64,000 nt of DNA from VGMA01 sp964655475 (GCA_964655475.1 CAZZMO010000001.1:62001-126000); one strand, 5' to 3'. Positions 1 to 8,709 are shown, counted from the first letter of the stretch. Notes: generated from the letters alone by a model not told the origin. Program-made: numbers and translations.

Positions 1-96
1 TGGCACAAGAACCTCGTTGAGTACATTCGAAATCTCGATATTCCTAGAATTAGATCGCAAATAGGTTTGCCGTTCGCAGAAAAAATTTCCTTTTGA
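1..96 (+). CDS. 3' end of an unidentified gene (partial)
   Basis: The first frame is open from base 1 to a TGA at 94-96, giving 31 residues that end in ...GLPFAEKISF. The composition looks coding, and the next gene starts only 46 bp later. The fragment is too short to identify and could be a chance open frame at the window edge. Confidence 0.4.
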   Translation, partial: WHKNLVEYIRNLDIPRIRSQIGLPFAEKISF

Positions 97-142
97 AAAG
101 AAAAATGTGTAATGTAGTCGATAAAATCAATATAGGGTTGTT

Positions 143-1063
143 ATGCGCTATCTCGTTTTATCGGCTCTTTGTTTCACAGCAACAGTAATTGCTGAAGAAA
201 CGCAAAGAGCTCCATGTCCCCACGTTTCAATGATTGGGGAAGTGAATCTTTCTTACGACAATTTTCATACGATTCCTGATGGGAACTGGAATGGAAATAA
301 TGGCATTTTAATCGGCTGCAATTTTGGCCTGAATATCTTGGACTATTTCGGGATGCAATGGGGTGGCAGCTACGCAGCTTACGACTGGTATGGCAAGCCT
401 TCCTTAACAGAGAGCTACAATTCTACCATCGAACAACAAGAGTTTGTCACAGGAGGCTTTTTCAGAAGGTCGGGAGGACTCGGTGGAGTTGATGGTATTC
501 AGGGTGGTATCGTAGTCGATTGGATGTTCAACCAAGATCTCGGCATCTTAGCGCTGAATCCCAATATGGGCCAGCTCAGAATGCAGCTTGGCTATCTCAT
601 CCAAAATAAAGATGAGCTCGGAGCTTGGGGGACTGTTAATCTCAACACTTCACATAATACCTACACGAATTTGCCGATTACCTATAGAGCTATCAGCCAG
701 GTGAGCCTTTTCTGGCGCCACATCTTTGGCAATAGAGCAGAGACCATGCTCTGGGGCGGCGTCCCTTACAAGGAAAGCTTACTCATTTCAGGATCGAGAG
801 AAGGAGCCTATCTGATCGGGTTTGATCTAAAAGCTCCCTTTTCAAAACACCTCCGTCTCGATGCCCACGGGGTCTACATGGGGCCTGTAGGAAACTCTAC
901 AGCGCCAAAAGCATTTAATTACAACTCCAACATCGCTGTCGGGATCACCTATTCATTCCCCATCACAGGATTTCGCGACTGTTCACGTTGCACAAAAGCA
1001 AAGCCTTATTTCCCCATTGGAAATAACAGCAACCTTCTCGTCGATACCAACTGGATCGATTAA
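143..1063 (+). CDS. Secreted or outer-membrane hypothetical protein, beta-rich
   Basis: 306 residues with a clear N-terminal signal peptide (cleavage near ...TVIAEE). The body is rich in aromatic, Gly and Asn residues with alternating patterns (MQWGGSYAAYDWYG, GVYMGPVG), as in outer-membrane beta-barrels. The last part reads as a beta strand (AVGITYSFPI), followed by a short tail with a CSRC pair. AGGG at 134-137 is a usable ribosome site. A strong intrinsic terminator follows, so the gene is probably transcribed alone. It resembles the uncharacterised beta-rich secreted proteins common in environmental Chlamydiae; a link to DUF6666 is possible but is only an impression. No function is assigned. 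Confidence 0.75.
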   Translation: MRYLVLSALCFTATVIAEETQRAPCPHVSMIGEVNLSYDNFHTIPDGNWNGNNGILIGCNFGLNILDYFGMQWGGSYAAYDWYGKPSLTESYNSTIEQQEFVTGGFFRRSGGLGGVDGIQGGIVVDWMFNQDLGILALNPNMGQLRMQLGYLIQNKDELGAWGTVNLNTSHNTYTNLPITYRAISQVSLFWRHIFGNRAETMLWGGVPYKESLLISGSREGAYLIGFDLKAPFSKHLRLDAHGVYMGPVGNSTAPKAFNYNSNIAVGITYSFPITGFRDCSRCTKAKPYFPIGNNSNLLVDTNWID

Positions 1064-1069
1064 TTCATA

Positions 1070-1100
1070 AGGCCTTCTCTTCAAGAAGGCCTCCTTTTTT
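1070..1100 (+). terminator. Intrinsic terminator
   Basis: A 9-bp stem (1070-1078 with 1084-1092, AGGCCTTCT/AGAAGGCCT) with a 5-nt loop, then CC and a run of six T. It lies between the convergent secreted-protein gene and htpX and has the right polarity for the upstream plus-strand gene. Confidence 0.85.
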
Positions 1101-1114
1101 CATACGATTAGGGA

Positions 1115-1996
1115 TTAGTAGCCGCGCTCTAAGCGTTCGATCCTTTCTTCGAGGGGAGGGTGCGTCGCAAAGAGGTGGAGGAGCCCTTTTTTCACAGGTT
1201 GAGAGATCATGAGAGCTTTGATTGCTTCATCACGAAGTTGATGCACTCCCTCTTTTTCTTGACCTAGGCGGCGAAGAGCATCGATCATGGGGCGTTTGCC
1301 GATGAGATCGGCAGAGCCTTTGTCTGCTTTGAACTCGCGGTAGCGAGAAAAGGCAGCGATGACCATGGCGCCAAACACCATAAAGACGATCTCGAAGAGG
1401 AAGACGAAGAGGTGGTAGCTGATGTATGAGCCTGATCGATTATCTCGATCGCGCCCGAGCCCTGAGAAGGCAAAGGCGAGGACTCTCGCAAGGAACATGA
1501 CAAATGCGTTTACGACCCCTTGCAAGAGGGTCATCGTGACCATATCGCCATTGGCGATGTGGGAAATTTCATGTCCGAGGACAGCTTCGATTTCATCTGA
1601 AGACATCTTATTCAGAAGTCCTGTTGAGACGGCGACGAGGGAATGTTTTTGAGTGGGGCCTGTTGCAAAGGCATTCATTTGATTCGATTGAAAAATGCCC
1701 ACTTCGGGGACATACTTGAGTCCTGCTTTTCTCGAGAGATCTTCTACCATTCGGTAAAGCTTGTCTTGAGGAGAGAGGATTTCAATCTGCATGAACCACT
1801 TTGCCATCTGTTTAGAGAGCAGCAATGAGATAAAAGCGCCTGCTATACCCCAGATCGCACAAAATGCCATGAGCGCTTTGTAATCGATTCCATAGGAGTT
1901 CAAATAGGGTTGAATATTAAAGATACTGAAAAGAATCGAAATGGTCATGATGACCAGTGCGTTCATCGCTAGAAACAGTAGTATTCTCTTGAACAT
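1115..1996 (-). CDS. htpX: Membrane zinc metalloprotease HtpX
   Basis: HtpX is an M48 inner-membrane protease that degrades misfolded membrane proteins alongside FtsH. The 293 residues match the usual length. Two N-terminal membrane segments (about 5-25 and 42-62) are followed by the catalytic HEISH motif (H142, E143, H146), two further hydrophobic stretches, and the third-ligand region FKADKGSADL. An AGAGGA ribosome site precedes ATG 1996. The gene stands alone between a convergent and a divergent neighbour. Confidence 0.95.
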   Translation of the reverse strand: MFKRILLFLAMNALVIMTISILFSIFNIQPYLNSYGIDYKALMAFCAIWGIAGAFISLLLSKQMAKWFMQIEILSPQDKLYRMVEDLSRKAGLKYVPEVGIFQSNQMNAFATGPTQKHSLVAVSTGLLNKMSSDEIEAVLGHEISHIANGDMVTMTLLQGVVNAFVMFLARVLAFAFSGLGRDRDNRSGSYISYHLFVFLFEIVFMVFGAMVIAAFSRYREFKADKGSADLIGKRPMIDALRRLGQEKEGVHQLRDEAIKALMISQPVKKGLLHLFATHPPLEERIERLERGY

Positions 1997-2114
1997 AATG
2001 GGTCCTCTACGTATGAAAATGATGTTACCATAAGAGATCTTTTTGATTGATAATTATTTGAATTTATGAGATCAATTGCTCTGAAAATATATTCTGAGCG
2101 GGTTTTTAGACGAA

Positions 2115-2342
2115 ATGGCAAAGATTCTTGAGGGTTTATTTGATCAAGGGGATTTCTCCAAAAAGGAAATCAAATCGGTGATCAAAAGAAAAATGTCGGG
2201 CAAGACTATTTGCTATGTTCTTCTCACCTGTAGTGAACCTACAGCTGATGGTTCGATGGAAGTGGAAATGAAATATGAAGGGGAGAAGTGGCTGGCCGCT
2301 TATCTCATTCAAAGTGCACAAGGGATTTTGGAGGAAGATTAA
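2115..2342 (+). CDS. Small hypothetical protein upstream of M20 peptidase
   Basis: 75 residues, soluble, mixed charge, no signal peptide, no recognised domain. The stop codon overlaps the ATG of the next gene (TAATG at 2340-2344), which suggests translational coupling to the peptidase. Its own ribosome site is poor. The tight junction and coding-like composition favour a real gene. Function unknown. Confidence 0.65.
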   Translation: MAKILEGLFDQGDFSKKEIKSVIKRKMSGKTICYVLLTCSEPTADGSMEVEMKYEGEKWLAAYLIQSAQGILEED

Positions 2343-3700
2343 TGACAGCGTTTCATGATTGGTATCAAAATCAGAAGCAAGAGATCCTCGATGAGTATTT
2401 CCATTTTCTCCGCTTCCCCACTGTGGGGACGCAGACAAAACGGCATCAGGATATGCAAAACTGTATTGCGTGGCTCCTTTCGATTGTCAAAGAAATGGGG
2501 CTTCAAGGGGAAAAGTGGGAGTTTGAGAATGGACAACCTGCACTCTTTGCTGAATCGATCATCAATCCCTCATTCCCGACGCTCCTTTTCTATCAACACT
2601 ACGATGTGCAACCAGAAGATCCTCTTCCCCTCTGGAAGTCTCCCCCTTTTGAACCTACTGTAAGAGATGGAAAAGTTTATGCTAGAGGCGCTGAAGACAA
2701 CAAAGGGCAATGCCATTACACGCTAACTGCAATTAAAGCCTTTATGAAATTGGTGAAAGAGCGCCGTTTCAATATCAAGATCTTGATCGATGGAGAAGAG
2801 GAGTGTGGTAGCCACTCTCTCATGAAACATGGACACCGCTACAAAGATCGTTTGAAAGCAGATTATCTCCTCATTGTCGACATGGGGATTGGCTCTTTTA
2901 AAGAGCCCCATGTCTGCATCGGATGCCGCGGCATTGTGAGCATGGAAGCAGAGTGCATTGTGTCTAACATCGATATGCATTCGGGAGAGCATGGCGGCAT
3001 TGCTGCAAACCCAATCCACCTTCTAGCTAAAGCAATCAGCAAGATTCACGATGAAAATGGAAGAGTGACGATCCCTGGATTTTATGACGAAGTCAAAACT
3101 CTTTCTGATGCGGAGAAAAAAGAATTCGACCTCCGCTTTAATCCAGAAGACTATAAGAAAGAGTTTGGTGTGAGAGCGTTCGCTCAGAAAGGGGTAGGGC
3201 ATAAAGAGGCGAATACGCTCCTTCCTGTTCTCGAAGTGAATGGAATTTGGGGCGGGTACACAGAAGAGGGTTTTAAGACTGTTCTCCCTGCAAAGGCGAG
3301 CTGCAAGATCTCCTGCCGTTTAGTTCCTGATCAAAATCCAGATCTCATTTTTAAACGGGTAAAAGAGTTCTTGAGAGCTCATATTCCTCATGAGGTGGAG
3401 CTGAATGTGAAAGAGCATGGGCATGGGAAGGCTTATAGAGCTTCTACTCAGTCGAAGCTCGCAGCGATTGTGAAAAGTGGATATGAAGAGGTATTTCGAA
3501 AATCTTGTTCTTATTACACGAGTGGTGGAAGCATTCCTATTGCAACAACGTTGATGGAACTTTCTCAAGCAGAATGCGTTCTTCCAGGAGTGGGTTTTGC
3601 AGAGAATAATATCCACGCGCCGAATGAATGGTTTTCTCTCGAGCAGCATCAAAAAGGTTTCGAGATGATCACTCAGATTTTGATGAAGTTGAATGCTTGA
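2342..3700 (+). CDS. M20 family metallo-dipeptidase
   Basis: 452 residues from ATG 2342. A GGAGG ribosome site lies 5-10 bases upstream, and the first ATG in the frame (2288) would lie inside the preceding gene. The M20/M28 two-zinc motifs are all visible: YQHYDVQPEDP (first zinc His), RGAEDNKGQ (bridging Asp), DGEEECGS (general-base Glu pair), and a C-terminal HAPNEW zinc His. The family (CNDP/PepV-like dipeptidases and acetyl-amino acid deacylases) cleaves dipeptides or acylated amino acids in the cytosol. A role in host-derived peptide use is likely, but the exact substrate cannot be read from sequence. Confidence 0.9.
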   Translation: MTAFHDWYQNQKQEILDEYFHFLRFPTVGTQTKRHQDMQNCIAWLLSIVKEMGLQGEKWEFENGQPALFAESIINPSFPTLLFYQHYDVQPEDPLPLWKSPPFEPTVRDGKVYARGAEDNKGQCHYTLTAIKAFMKLVKERRFNIKILIDGEEECGSHSLMKHGHRYKDRLKADYLLIVDMGIGSFKEPHVCIGCRGIVSMEAECIVSNIDMHSGEHGGIAANPIHLLAKAISKIHDENGRVTIPGFYDEVKTLSDAEKKEFDLRFNPEDYKKEFGVRAFAQKGVGHKEANTLLPVLEVNGIWGGYTEEGFKTVLPAKASCKISCRLVPDQNPDLIFKRVKEFLRAHIPHEVELNVKEHGHGKAYRASTQSKLAAIVKSGYEEVFRKSCSYYTSGGSIPIATTLMELSQAECVLPGVGFAENNIHAPNEWFSLEQHQKGFEMITQILMKLNA

Positions 3701-3731
3701 GGATATTTCTCATTTCCATTAACCTAAAGTC

Positions 3732-4616
3732 ATGTTTGCATCGGTTTGGAATAAATTAGCTCGAGAAGTGGACGCCTCTCTTCAACAAGTCGGAGTGGCG
3801 ATGGTTCTCATGTTGAGTGGAGTGGCTCTTTTGAGCTTTCTTCCTCTCCCTGCTATCTATCTCTTCTTAACGGTCGCTGCAACCTTTGTAATCCGCCGCT
3901 TCCATGTTCAGGGAGCACTGCTGTCGATTGCAATCATTCTTCTTTTTTCAGGAATTGTCTATTTTTCCCATCCAGAGAAGATGACCCTTTGGCAAGGGCT
4001 TTGGACCGCTTCTCTTTGCCTTGCTCTTTACGTTGTGGCTGGAGGTTATCTATCCACATCGGAAGAAAATAGCGCTAAAGAGAGGGCCCTGAAGCAAGAA
4101 GCTGAAAATAGCGCTTTGTGGAAAGCCCGCTTTGAAACTTTGCAGCAGCAACTGCAGAGGGAAAAAGATAAAGTGAGCTCTTTAGAAAGTGATATGATCG
4201 TCCTTGAAGAAAAGCATGAAGAGAGGATCGAAGCGTTAAAGCAGCTCATCGAGCTCACGAGTAGCGAATCTGCAAGAGAAAGATACCGTTTAGAAAAGCT
4301 TGTTGAAGAGAGAGATGCTCTTCAGGAAAAAACTCATACGCTTCTGATTGAAATTGATGGTGTAAAAGGAGCCGTACAACAACAAGAAGAGCCGCTATTT
4401 ACTGAAGAAGAAGCTCTTCGCCGGCTGAAAGAACTCAATGAAGTCCGTTTTGAAAACTTTCAGCTCCATCTCTTACTCACCCAGTACAGAAAAGAGCAGA
4501 AGATTCAAGAGAAAGTCAAGAGGGAGCGGGCTCCCCGTTCAGCTAGCGCCTCCATGGGGCAAGAGAAGATCACCCTCCAGGACCTCGCTAAGGTCATCTC
4601 AAAAAACATCAAATAG
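3732..4616 (+). CDS. Membrane protein with N-terminal hydrophobic block and long coiled coil
   Basis: 294 residues. The first ~110 contain about four hydrophobic segments arranged as hairpins. The rest, from about 115 to 250, is a heptad-rich, Glu/Lys/Gln-rich coiled coil (KQEAENSALWKARFETLQQQ and on). The C-terminus is basic. A hydrophobic hairpin followed by a coiled coil is the layout of many chlamydial inclusion-membrane (Inc) proteins, but four membrane passes and a conventional cell-envelope role are equally possible. No family recognised. The nearest neighbour upstream is the M20 peptidase, 31 bp away. Confidence 0.75.
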   Translation: MFASVWNKLAREVDASLQQVGVAMVLMLSGVALLSFLPLPAIYLFLTVAATFVIRRFHVQGALLSIAIILLFSGIVYFSHPEKMTLWQGLWTASLCLALYVVAGGYLSTSEENSAKERALKQEAENSALWKARFETLQQQLQREKDKVSSLESDMIVLEEKHEERIEALKQLIELTSSESARERYRLEKLVEERDALQEKTHTLLIEIDGVKGAVQQQEEPLFTEEEALRRLKELNEVRFENFQLHLLLTQYRKEQKIQEKVKRERAPRSASASMGQEKITLQDLAKVISKNIK

Positions 4617-4672
4617 AGCCTTGCTTTTATATACCCCCTTTTTCCTAATGAGTATAGGGATTGGAGGGAAAT

Positions 4673-5044
4673 ATGAGAAAAACATCAGAAGAGCTCTTAC
4701 TAAACTCGTTAGATCAAGTGCCAGCATATGTCTTTTGGAAAGATATGAATGGTCGCTATCTTGGTTGTAATGAAGAGTTTGCAAGAGCTATCGGGGTCAA
4801 GAAAGAGGCGATCATTGGTAAGAAAGACTCAGAGATCAGTCACTTAGCAACAGAAGCAGATCAGTATGCCAAAACAGATCATGAGATCATCCGCTCAGGA
4901 AAAGCGAAGTGGGGGATTCATGAATGTATCTATAATCATGCAGGGAAGCCTGTCAAAGTCATCACAAGTAAAAAGCCTCTCCTCAATGCTCAAGGGAGCA
5001 TCATCGGAATCATAGGCCTTTCACTACCAGAGGATTCCTTATGA
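4673..5044 (+). CDS. Stand-alone PAS domain protein A
   Basis: 123 residues making one PAS domain and nothing else: VPAYVFWKDMNGRYLGCNEE is the PAS start, and KPLLNAQGSIIGIIGLSL the closing beta strands. PAS domains bind small ligands or dimerise. There is no kinase, HTH, GGDEF or EAL output. ATG 4673 is preferred over an in-frame TTG at 4661 because GGAGG lies at 4663-4667. It overlaps the next PAS gene by ATGA. The FWKDxxGxYxGCN opening resembles PAS modules of histidine kinases in intracellular gamma-proteobacteria such as Legionella and Coxiella. Confidence 0.85.
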   Translation: MRKTSEELLLNSLDQVPAYVFWKDMNGRYLGCNEEFARAIGVKKEAIIGKKDSEISHLATEADQYAKTDHEIIRSGKAKWGIHECIYNHAGKPVKVITSKKPLLNAQGSIIGIIGLSLPEDSL

Positions 5045-5352
5045 GAAAGCAAGAGAAAGATCAATTGAACGTCCTTCTTCAAATGCCAGGATATGTCTTT
5101 TGGAAAGATCAGAATCAACGATTTATGGGTTGTAATAACGCATTTGCTGAGTTTTTTGGCATCATGCCAGAAGATCTAGTGGGAAAAAATGAAAAGGAAG
5201 TAGCTCAGTTTTTGGGAACTCCGTTTGAAATTCATGCTGGCAAACTCATTGATAAAGAGGGGAAAGTCCACCGGATGGTTGCTACTCAAAAACCCCTTTA
5301 TAACAATCAGGGGAAAAGTGTTGGCATCATTGGTGTGTTACTCGAAACATAG
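5041..5352 (+). CDS. Stand-alone PAS domain protein B, paralogue of A
   Basis: 103 residues, again one PAS domain (MPGYVFWKDQNQRFMGCNNA ... KPLYNNQGKSVGIIGVLL). It is clearly paralogous to the preceding gene but about 15 residues shorter in the middle, where the E/F helices and strand would lie. Coupled by a 4-bp ATGA overlap, so the two are made together and may form a heterodimer. No output domain. Confidence 0.85.
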   Translation: MRKQEKDQLNVLLQMPGYVFWKDQNQRFMGCNNAFAEFFGIMPEDLVGKNEKEVAQFLGTPFEIHAGKLIDKEGKVHRMVATQKPLYNNQGKSVGIIGVLLET

Positions 5353-5367
5353 GAATAGAAAGAAAAT

Positions 5368-5556
5368 ATGTTTGGTAGAAGGCAGGCAACTATGCAGCAA
5401 GAACAGATGTCGATGAAAGAGATGAACGCCATGACGATGCAAAAAATGGATATGTACTACAAGACAGCCATGGTTTTTGACATCACCATCCTTCTCGGGA
5501 TTGGCGTTGTGATTGTCCTCTTAAGCCGCTTGGTTAAAAAGGCTACAAGAGGGTAA
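5368..5556 (+). CDS. Small single-pass membrane protein
   Basis: 62 residues: a Met/Gln/Glu-rich N-terminal half (about 30 residues, probably helical) and one transmembrane helix (MVFDITILLGIGVVIVLLSR) ending in a basic tail. It follows the PAS pair by 15 bp and looks co-transcribed. Its 3' end overlaps the convergent map gene by 14 bp. An internal ATG at 5392 is a possible alternative start. Function unknown; it could be the membrane partner of the PAS proteins. Confidence 0.65.
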   Translation: MFGRRQATMQQEQMSMKEMNAMTMQKMDMYYKTAMVFDITILLGIGVVIVLLSRLVKKATRG

Positions 5557-6415
5557 GAATCTCATAACCAGTGGCAGTGACGAGAATGGTATGTTCCCAC
5601 TGTCCACTCGGTTTTCCATCAATTGTCCGAGCGGTCCACCCGTTGGGATCAATTTTGCTCTTTTTCTCCCCTGCATTGATCATTGGTTCGATCGTGAAGA
5701 TCATCCCTTCGACGAGCGGGATGGTGTAGCTATTGCGGTTGTGGTGAACGGCGGGCGCTTCGTGAAACTTGAGTCCAATTCCATGACCCACAAATTCATC
5801 GACGACAGAGCATCCCATCTTATTTGCATAAGTTTCAATGACTTCACCAATCTCATTTAATGGGACACCAGGAGCTACGATCGAGATGGCTCTCAGAAGC
5901 GACATATGCGCTACATCGACGACCTTTCTCTTCTCTTCACTCACTTCTCCAATTGCTACCATGGCGCTCGCGTCTCCAAAATAGCCGTTCAAAATGCAGG
6001 AGATATCGATGTTGACAATGTCTCCTGATCGGAGAGGCACATCATCAGGAAATCCGTGACAAATGACGTCATTGAGAGATGTGCAAATGTGATAGGGATA
6101 GGGAGGATCTCCATAGCGGAGTGGAGCTGCGATGGCTCCGGCCTCTTTTGTGAGCTTGGCAACGTAGGCATCGATCTCTTTAGTCGTGACCCCTTCCTTA
6201 GTAAAGGCGATTGCCTTTTGCAAAATGGAGGCGGTCAGCTTACAGGCTTTTCTGATTTTATCGATCTGTTCATCGGTCTTGATGATGATGTCATGTTCTT
6301 TCCGATATTTTTCTCGAAGAGTCATCGCTTGAGAGGCAGGTCTCTCTTTCGGATAGCAACACTTCTTCCATTTCTTTCCACTACCACACCAGCAGACATC
6401 ATTTCTTGTAATCAT
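5543..6415 (-). CDS. map: Methionine aminopeptidase with N-terminal SEC-C zinc motif
   Basis: 290 residues. Residues 1-20 are a SEC-C motif (NDVCWCGSGKKWKKCC), as in chlamydial Map. The type I MetAP domain follows with metal ligands in NIDISCILNGYFGDAS (two Asp), GHGIGLKFHE (His) and FTIEPM (Glu). It removes N-terminal Met from nascent proteins at the ribosome; the SEC-C motif probably mediates ribosome or ligand contact. The start lies inside the end of truA (17-bp overlap), so the two are coupled. Confidence 0.95.
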   Translation of the reverse strand: MITRNDVCWCGSGKKWKKCCYPKERPASQAMTLREKYRKEHDIIIKTDEQIDKIRKACKLTASILQKAIAFTKEGVTTKEIDAYVAKLTKEAGAIAAPLRYGDPPYPYHICTSLNDVICHGFPDDVPLRSGDIVNIDISCILNGYFGDASAMVAIGEVSEEKRKVVDVAHMSLLRAISIVAPGVPLNEIGEVIETYANKMGCSVVDEFVGHGIGLKFHEAPAVHHNRNSYTIPLVEGMIFTIEPMINAGEKKSKIDPNGWTARTIDGKPSGQWEHTILVTATGYEILTLL

Positions 6416-7193
6416 AGATTGTATCGATGAACCTCTCTTGAAGAGATGAGTATAAGGGAGGAGATGAAAAAATGGAATAGTGGACTTTTTCTAGAGTGAG
6501 ACCATGAGGAGGAGCGGTGATTCCAGCGAGGCGCCGATCTTCAGATTCGAAGATGGTATCAATATCACTTAAGTGGAGTTTACCGCGGCCTAGATAGAGG
6601 AGAGTTCCCACTATATTTCTCACCATTTTGTAGTGAAAGTGGCTTCCATGGATATGGAAGCGGAGCAGTTCATCCCCTTCAATAGAGCATGTCGTAATCG
6701 TTGTAAGGGTCGCTACATCTCGATCTGACCCTTGGTTCACAAAACCGGTGAAGTTTTTCGTTCCGATGAATTTCTTCGCCCCTTCTCTCATCAAAGGAAG
6801 GTCTAGAGGATAGGGGTAGTGCCATGAAGTGTGGCGGAGGAAAGGGGAGTCGACGGGGGCTCTATTTACTTGATAGAGATACTCTTTGGATTTCGCATCG
6901 ATTGTGGCGTGAAAGGATGGATCAGCTATGTAAGAAGAGGTGATTTGGATATCGTTAGGGAGGAGTCGGTTCAAGATGAGAGGGATCTTTTCAGGAGGGA
7001 AGGGGAGATAGGTCCCAGTAAAGTTGACCACTTGCCCCTTGGCATGGACGCCCGCATCTGTTCTCGATGCTGCTTGGATCGAGGTAAACAAAACACCCGC
7101 CCTCTCTAGAGCTTTTTTTAATTCCTCTTCGATTCCAGGGCGAAAACCAGCGTAGCGGGTCCCTTCATAGGCTATATGCAGAACAATATTCAT
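6399..7193 (-). CDS. truA: tRNA pseudouridine synthase A
   Basis: 264 residues, the normal TruA length. It modifies U38-40 of the tRNA anticodon arm. The catalytic Asp lies in ASRTDAGVHAKGQ, and the RNA-binding segment FTGFVNQG and the C-terminal FHYKMVRNIVGTLLYLGRGKL motif are intact. It overlaps map downstream and shares an ATGA junction with marC upstream, forming a three-gene unit marC-truA-map. Confidence 0.95.
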   Translation of the reverse strand: MNIVLHIAYEGTRYAGFRPGIEEELKKALERAGVLFTSIQAASRTDAGVHAKGQVVNFTGTYLPFPPEKIPLILNRLLPNDIQITSSYIADPSFHATIDAKSKEYLYQVNRAPVDSPFLRHTSWHYPYPLDLPLMREGAKKFIGTKNFTGFVNQGSDRDVATLTTITTCSIEGDELLRFHIHGSHFHYKMVRNIVGTLLYLGRGKLHLSDIDTIFESEDRRLAGITAPPHGLTLEKVHYSIFSSPPLYSSLQERFIDTIYDYKK

Positions 7194-7786
7194 GTTTCTA
7201 AATAAATCGTCATCCCTTCCAAGAACATCTGGAGGGCGATGAGAATCAAGATAAGTCCCATCAAACGCTCAATAGCGTTGATCCCTCTTCTACCGATCCA
7301 CTTCGTAATTGTCGGGGCTAATAAAAGGATGCATGTTGATGAGAGCCACGCAATCGCCACTGACAATAATAGATATAACATCGGCAAGTCTTGGCCAGAG
7401 TATATCATGACAGCGGCTAAAACGGAAGGGCCTGCTAATAAAGGGACTGCAAGAGGGAAGACGAACGGCTCTTCCTCACCAGGCATCAAAGCACCCGTCA
7501 GTCCCCCGGGAGGTGGAAACACCATCCGGATGGCGAGAAGGAAAAGGACGATCCCCCCTGACAAGTAAATCGTTTCATGGGAAATGTGCAAGATATCCAT
7601 CAGCGCATCCCCGAGGAACGTGAACGCACAGATGATCCCGAGAGCGATGAGCGCTTCCCTCAGGATGATCTTCTGCTGCTTCTTTCGGTCCATATTCTTC
7701 AAAATAACGATGAATAGGGGTATATTCCCAATGGGGTCCATAAGGAGAAAAAGGGAAAACGCAACAGTAAAGATGGGGAAATCCAT
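7190..7786 (-). CDS. MarC family integral membrane protein
   Basis: 198 residues with six hydrophobic helices. Family features include FLLMDPIGNIPLF near the N-terminus and PLLAGPSVLAAVM in the middle. MarC/UPF0056 proteins are inner-membrane proteins; despite the name, their role in drug resistance has been withdrawn and function is unknown. First gene of the marC-truA-map unit. Confidence 0.88.
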   Translation of the reverse strand: MDFPIFTVAFSLFLLMDPIGNIPLFIVILKNMDRKKQQKIILREALIALGIICAFTFLGDALMDILHISHETIYLSGGIVLFLLAIRMVFPPPGGLTGALMPGEEEPFVFPLAVPLLAGPSVLAAVMIYSGQDLPMLYLLLSVAIAWLSSTCILLLAPTITKWIGRRGINAIERLMGLILILIALQMFLEGMTIYLET

Positions 7787-7825
7787 GAATCTATCCCGGT
7801 GTTATATATCTCTTAGCCTGATTAT

Positions 7826-8692
7826 TCAGGTGAAGCGAATAGAAGTAAACAAGCGGCGGAGAAATTTTTTATGCTCTTTTGAAAGGTCTCGAACGATCAA
7901 AAGATCCTCATTATTGTAGCGAAAGGCTGACTGTGTCCAGTTAGCTGAGCCGAAAATGAGCGTTTCTTCATCGATGAGAGCGCATTTGTAATGAAAAAGC
8001 TGCTTTCCCCGGTTTTGCCTGACGGTAATTCCCCCCTCTTTTAGCTTTTGGTACGCTTTTTTTGAAGCAGCTTTTGCCGTTTGCTTATCGAGGAGCACTT
8101 CGACATCGACTCCACGTCCCTTTGCTCTAATCAGAGCATCGACACAGGCGGGGTGGGTAAATGTAAACATTGCCACTTTGATGGAGCGGTTTGATCCATC
8201 AATTAATGAGAGGATGTGCTCAAGCGCCTTTTTCCCTTGAGAGGGGATGGGATAATAGGTGAGGCTCTCATCTTCATAGTAAAGAGATTCTTGAACATGC
8301 TTTGCTAATGGGGGGTGGAAGAAGAGGAGAGCGATGTTATTATGCACAGTAAGAGAGGGTTCTGTCAGATTGACCGATGAAAGACAGAGGATTTCTCGAT
8401 CGATGATGAGGTATTTTCTATGTTGGATTCCCTTCCCTTTTTTTCGAGGGGGGTGGGTGATGACTTCAACGCCTGCCTCTTTTTGCCCTTTGATGAGCCT
8501 TAAAATATCAGGGTCAGAATAGCCGTAAGAGGAGAGAGAAAGTTCATCTTTGGCACTACGGATGCATGTGCAAAAAATCTTCTTGATGTCGTCTCTAGTT
8601 TCAGAGCTATAGAATTGGAGTGGGTGGGCAGGATCTGGGAGTTTAAAAGAAAAAAAGTGGAAGGTGCCGATGAGGAGCCAAATGGCTCCCAT
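7826..8692 (-). CDS. Phospholipase D-like protein with two HKD motifs and an N-terminal membrane anchor
   Basis: 288 residues from ATG 8692; a TTG at 8698 is an alternative, and the longer frame upstream runs through rpmB. The N-terminus is one hydrophobic segment (signal anchor). Both HxKxxxxD motifs are complete (H91/K93/D98 and H234/K236/D241), each followed by a Ser/Asn-rich stretch (SSVNLT, GSANWT). PLD superfamily members cleave or transfer phosphodiester bonds; substrates may be phospholipid, cardiolipin precursors or nucleic acid. Chlamydiae carry several PLD genes, one near rpmB in C. trachomatis. It lies 17 bp after rpmB. Confidence 0.88.
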   Translation of the reverse strand: MGAIWLLIGTFHFFSFKLPDPAHPLQFYSSETRDDIKKIFCTCIRSAKDELSLSSYGYSDPDILRLIKGQKEAGVEVITHPPRKKGKGIQHRKYLIIDREILCLSSVNLTEPSLTVHNNIALLFFHPPLAKHVQESLYYEDESLTYYPIPSQGKKALEHILSLIDGSNRSIKVAMFTFTHPACVDALIRAKGRGVDVEVLLDKQTAKAASKKAYQKLKEGGITVRQNRGKQLFHYKCALIDEETLIFGSANWTQSAFRYNNEDLLIVRDLSKEHKKFLRRLFTSIRFT

Positions 8693-8709
8693 CGACAATA
8701 GAACATAAA

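Noticed and set aside
4673..5352. PAS pair as a broken histidine kinase
   Set aside because: Both frames have good starts, intact PAS ends and coupled overlap. No H-box or ATPase remnant follows; instead a distinct small membrane protein does.
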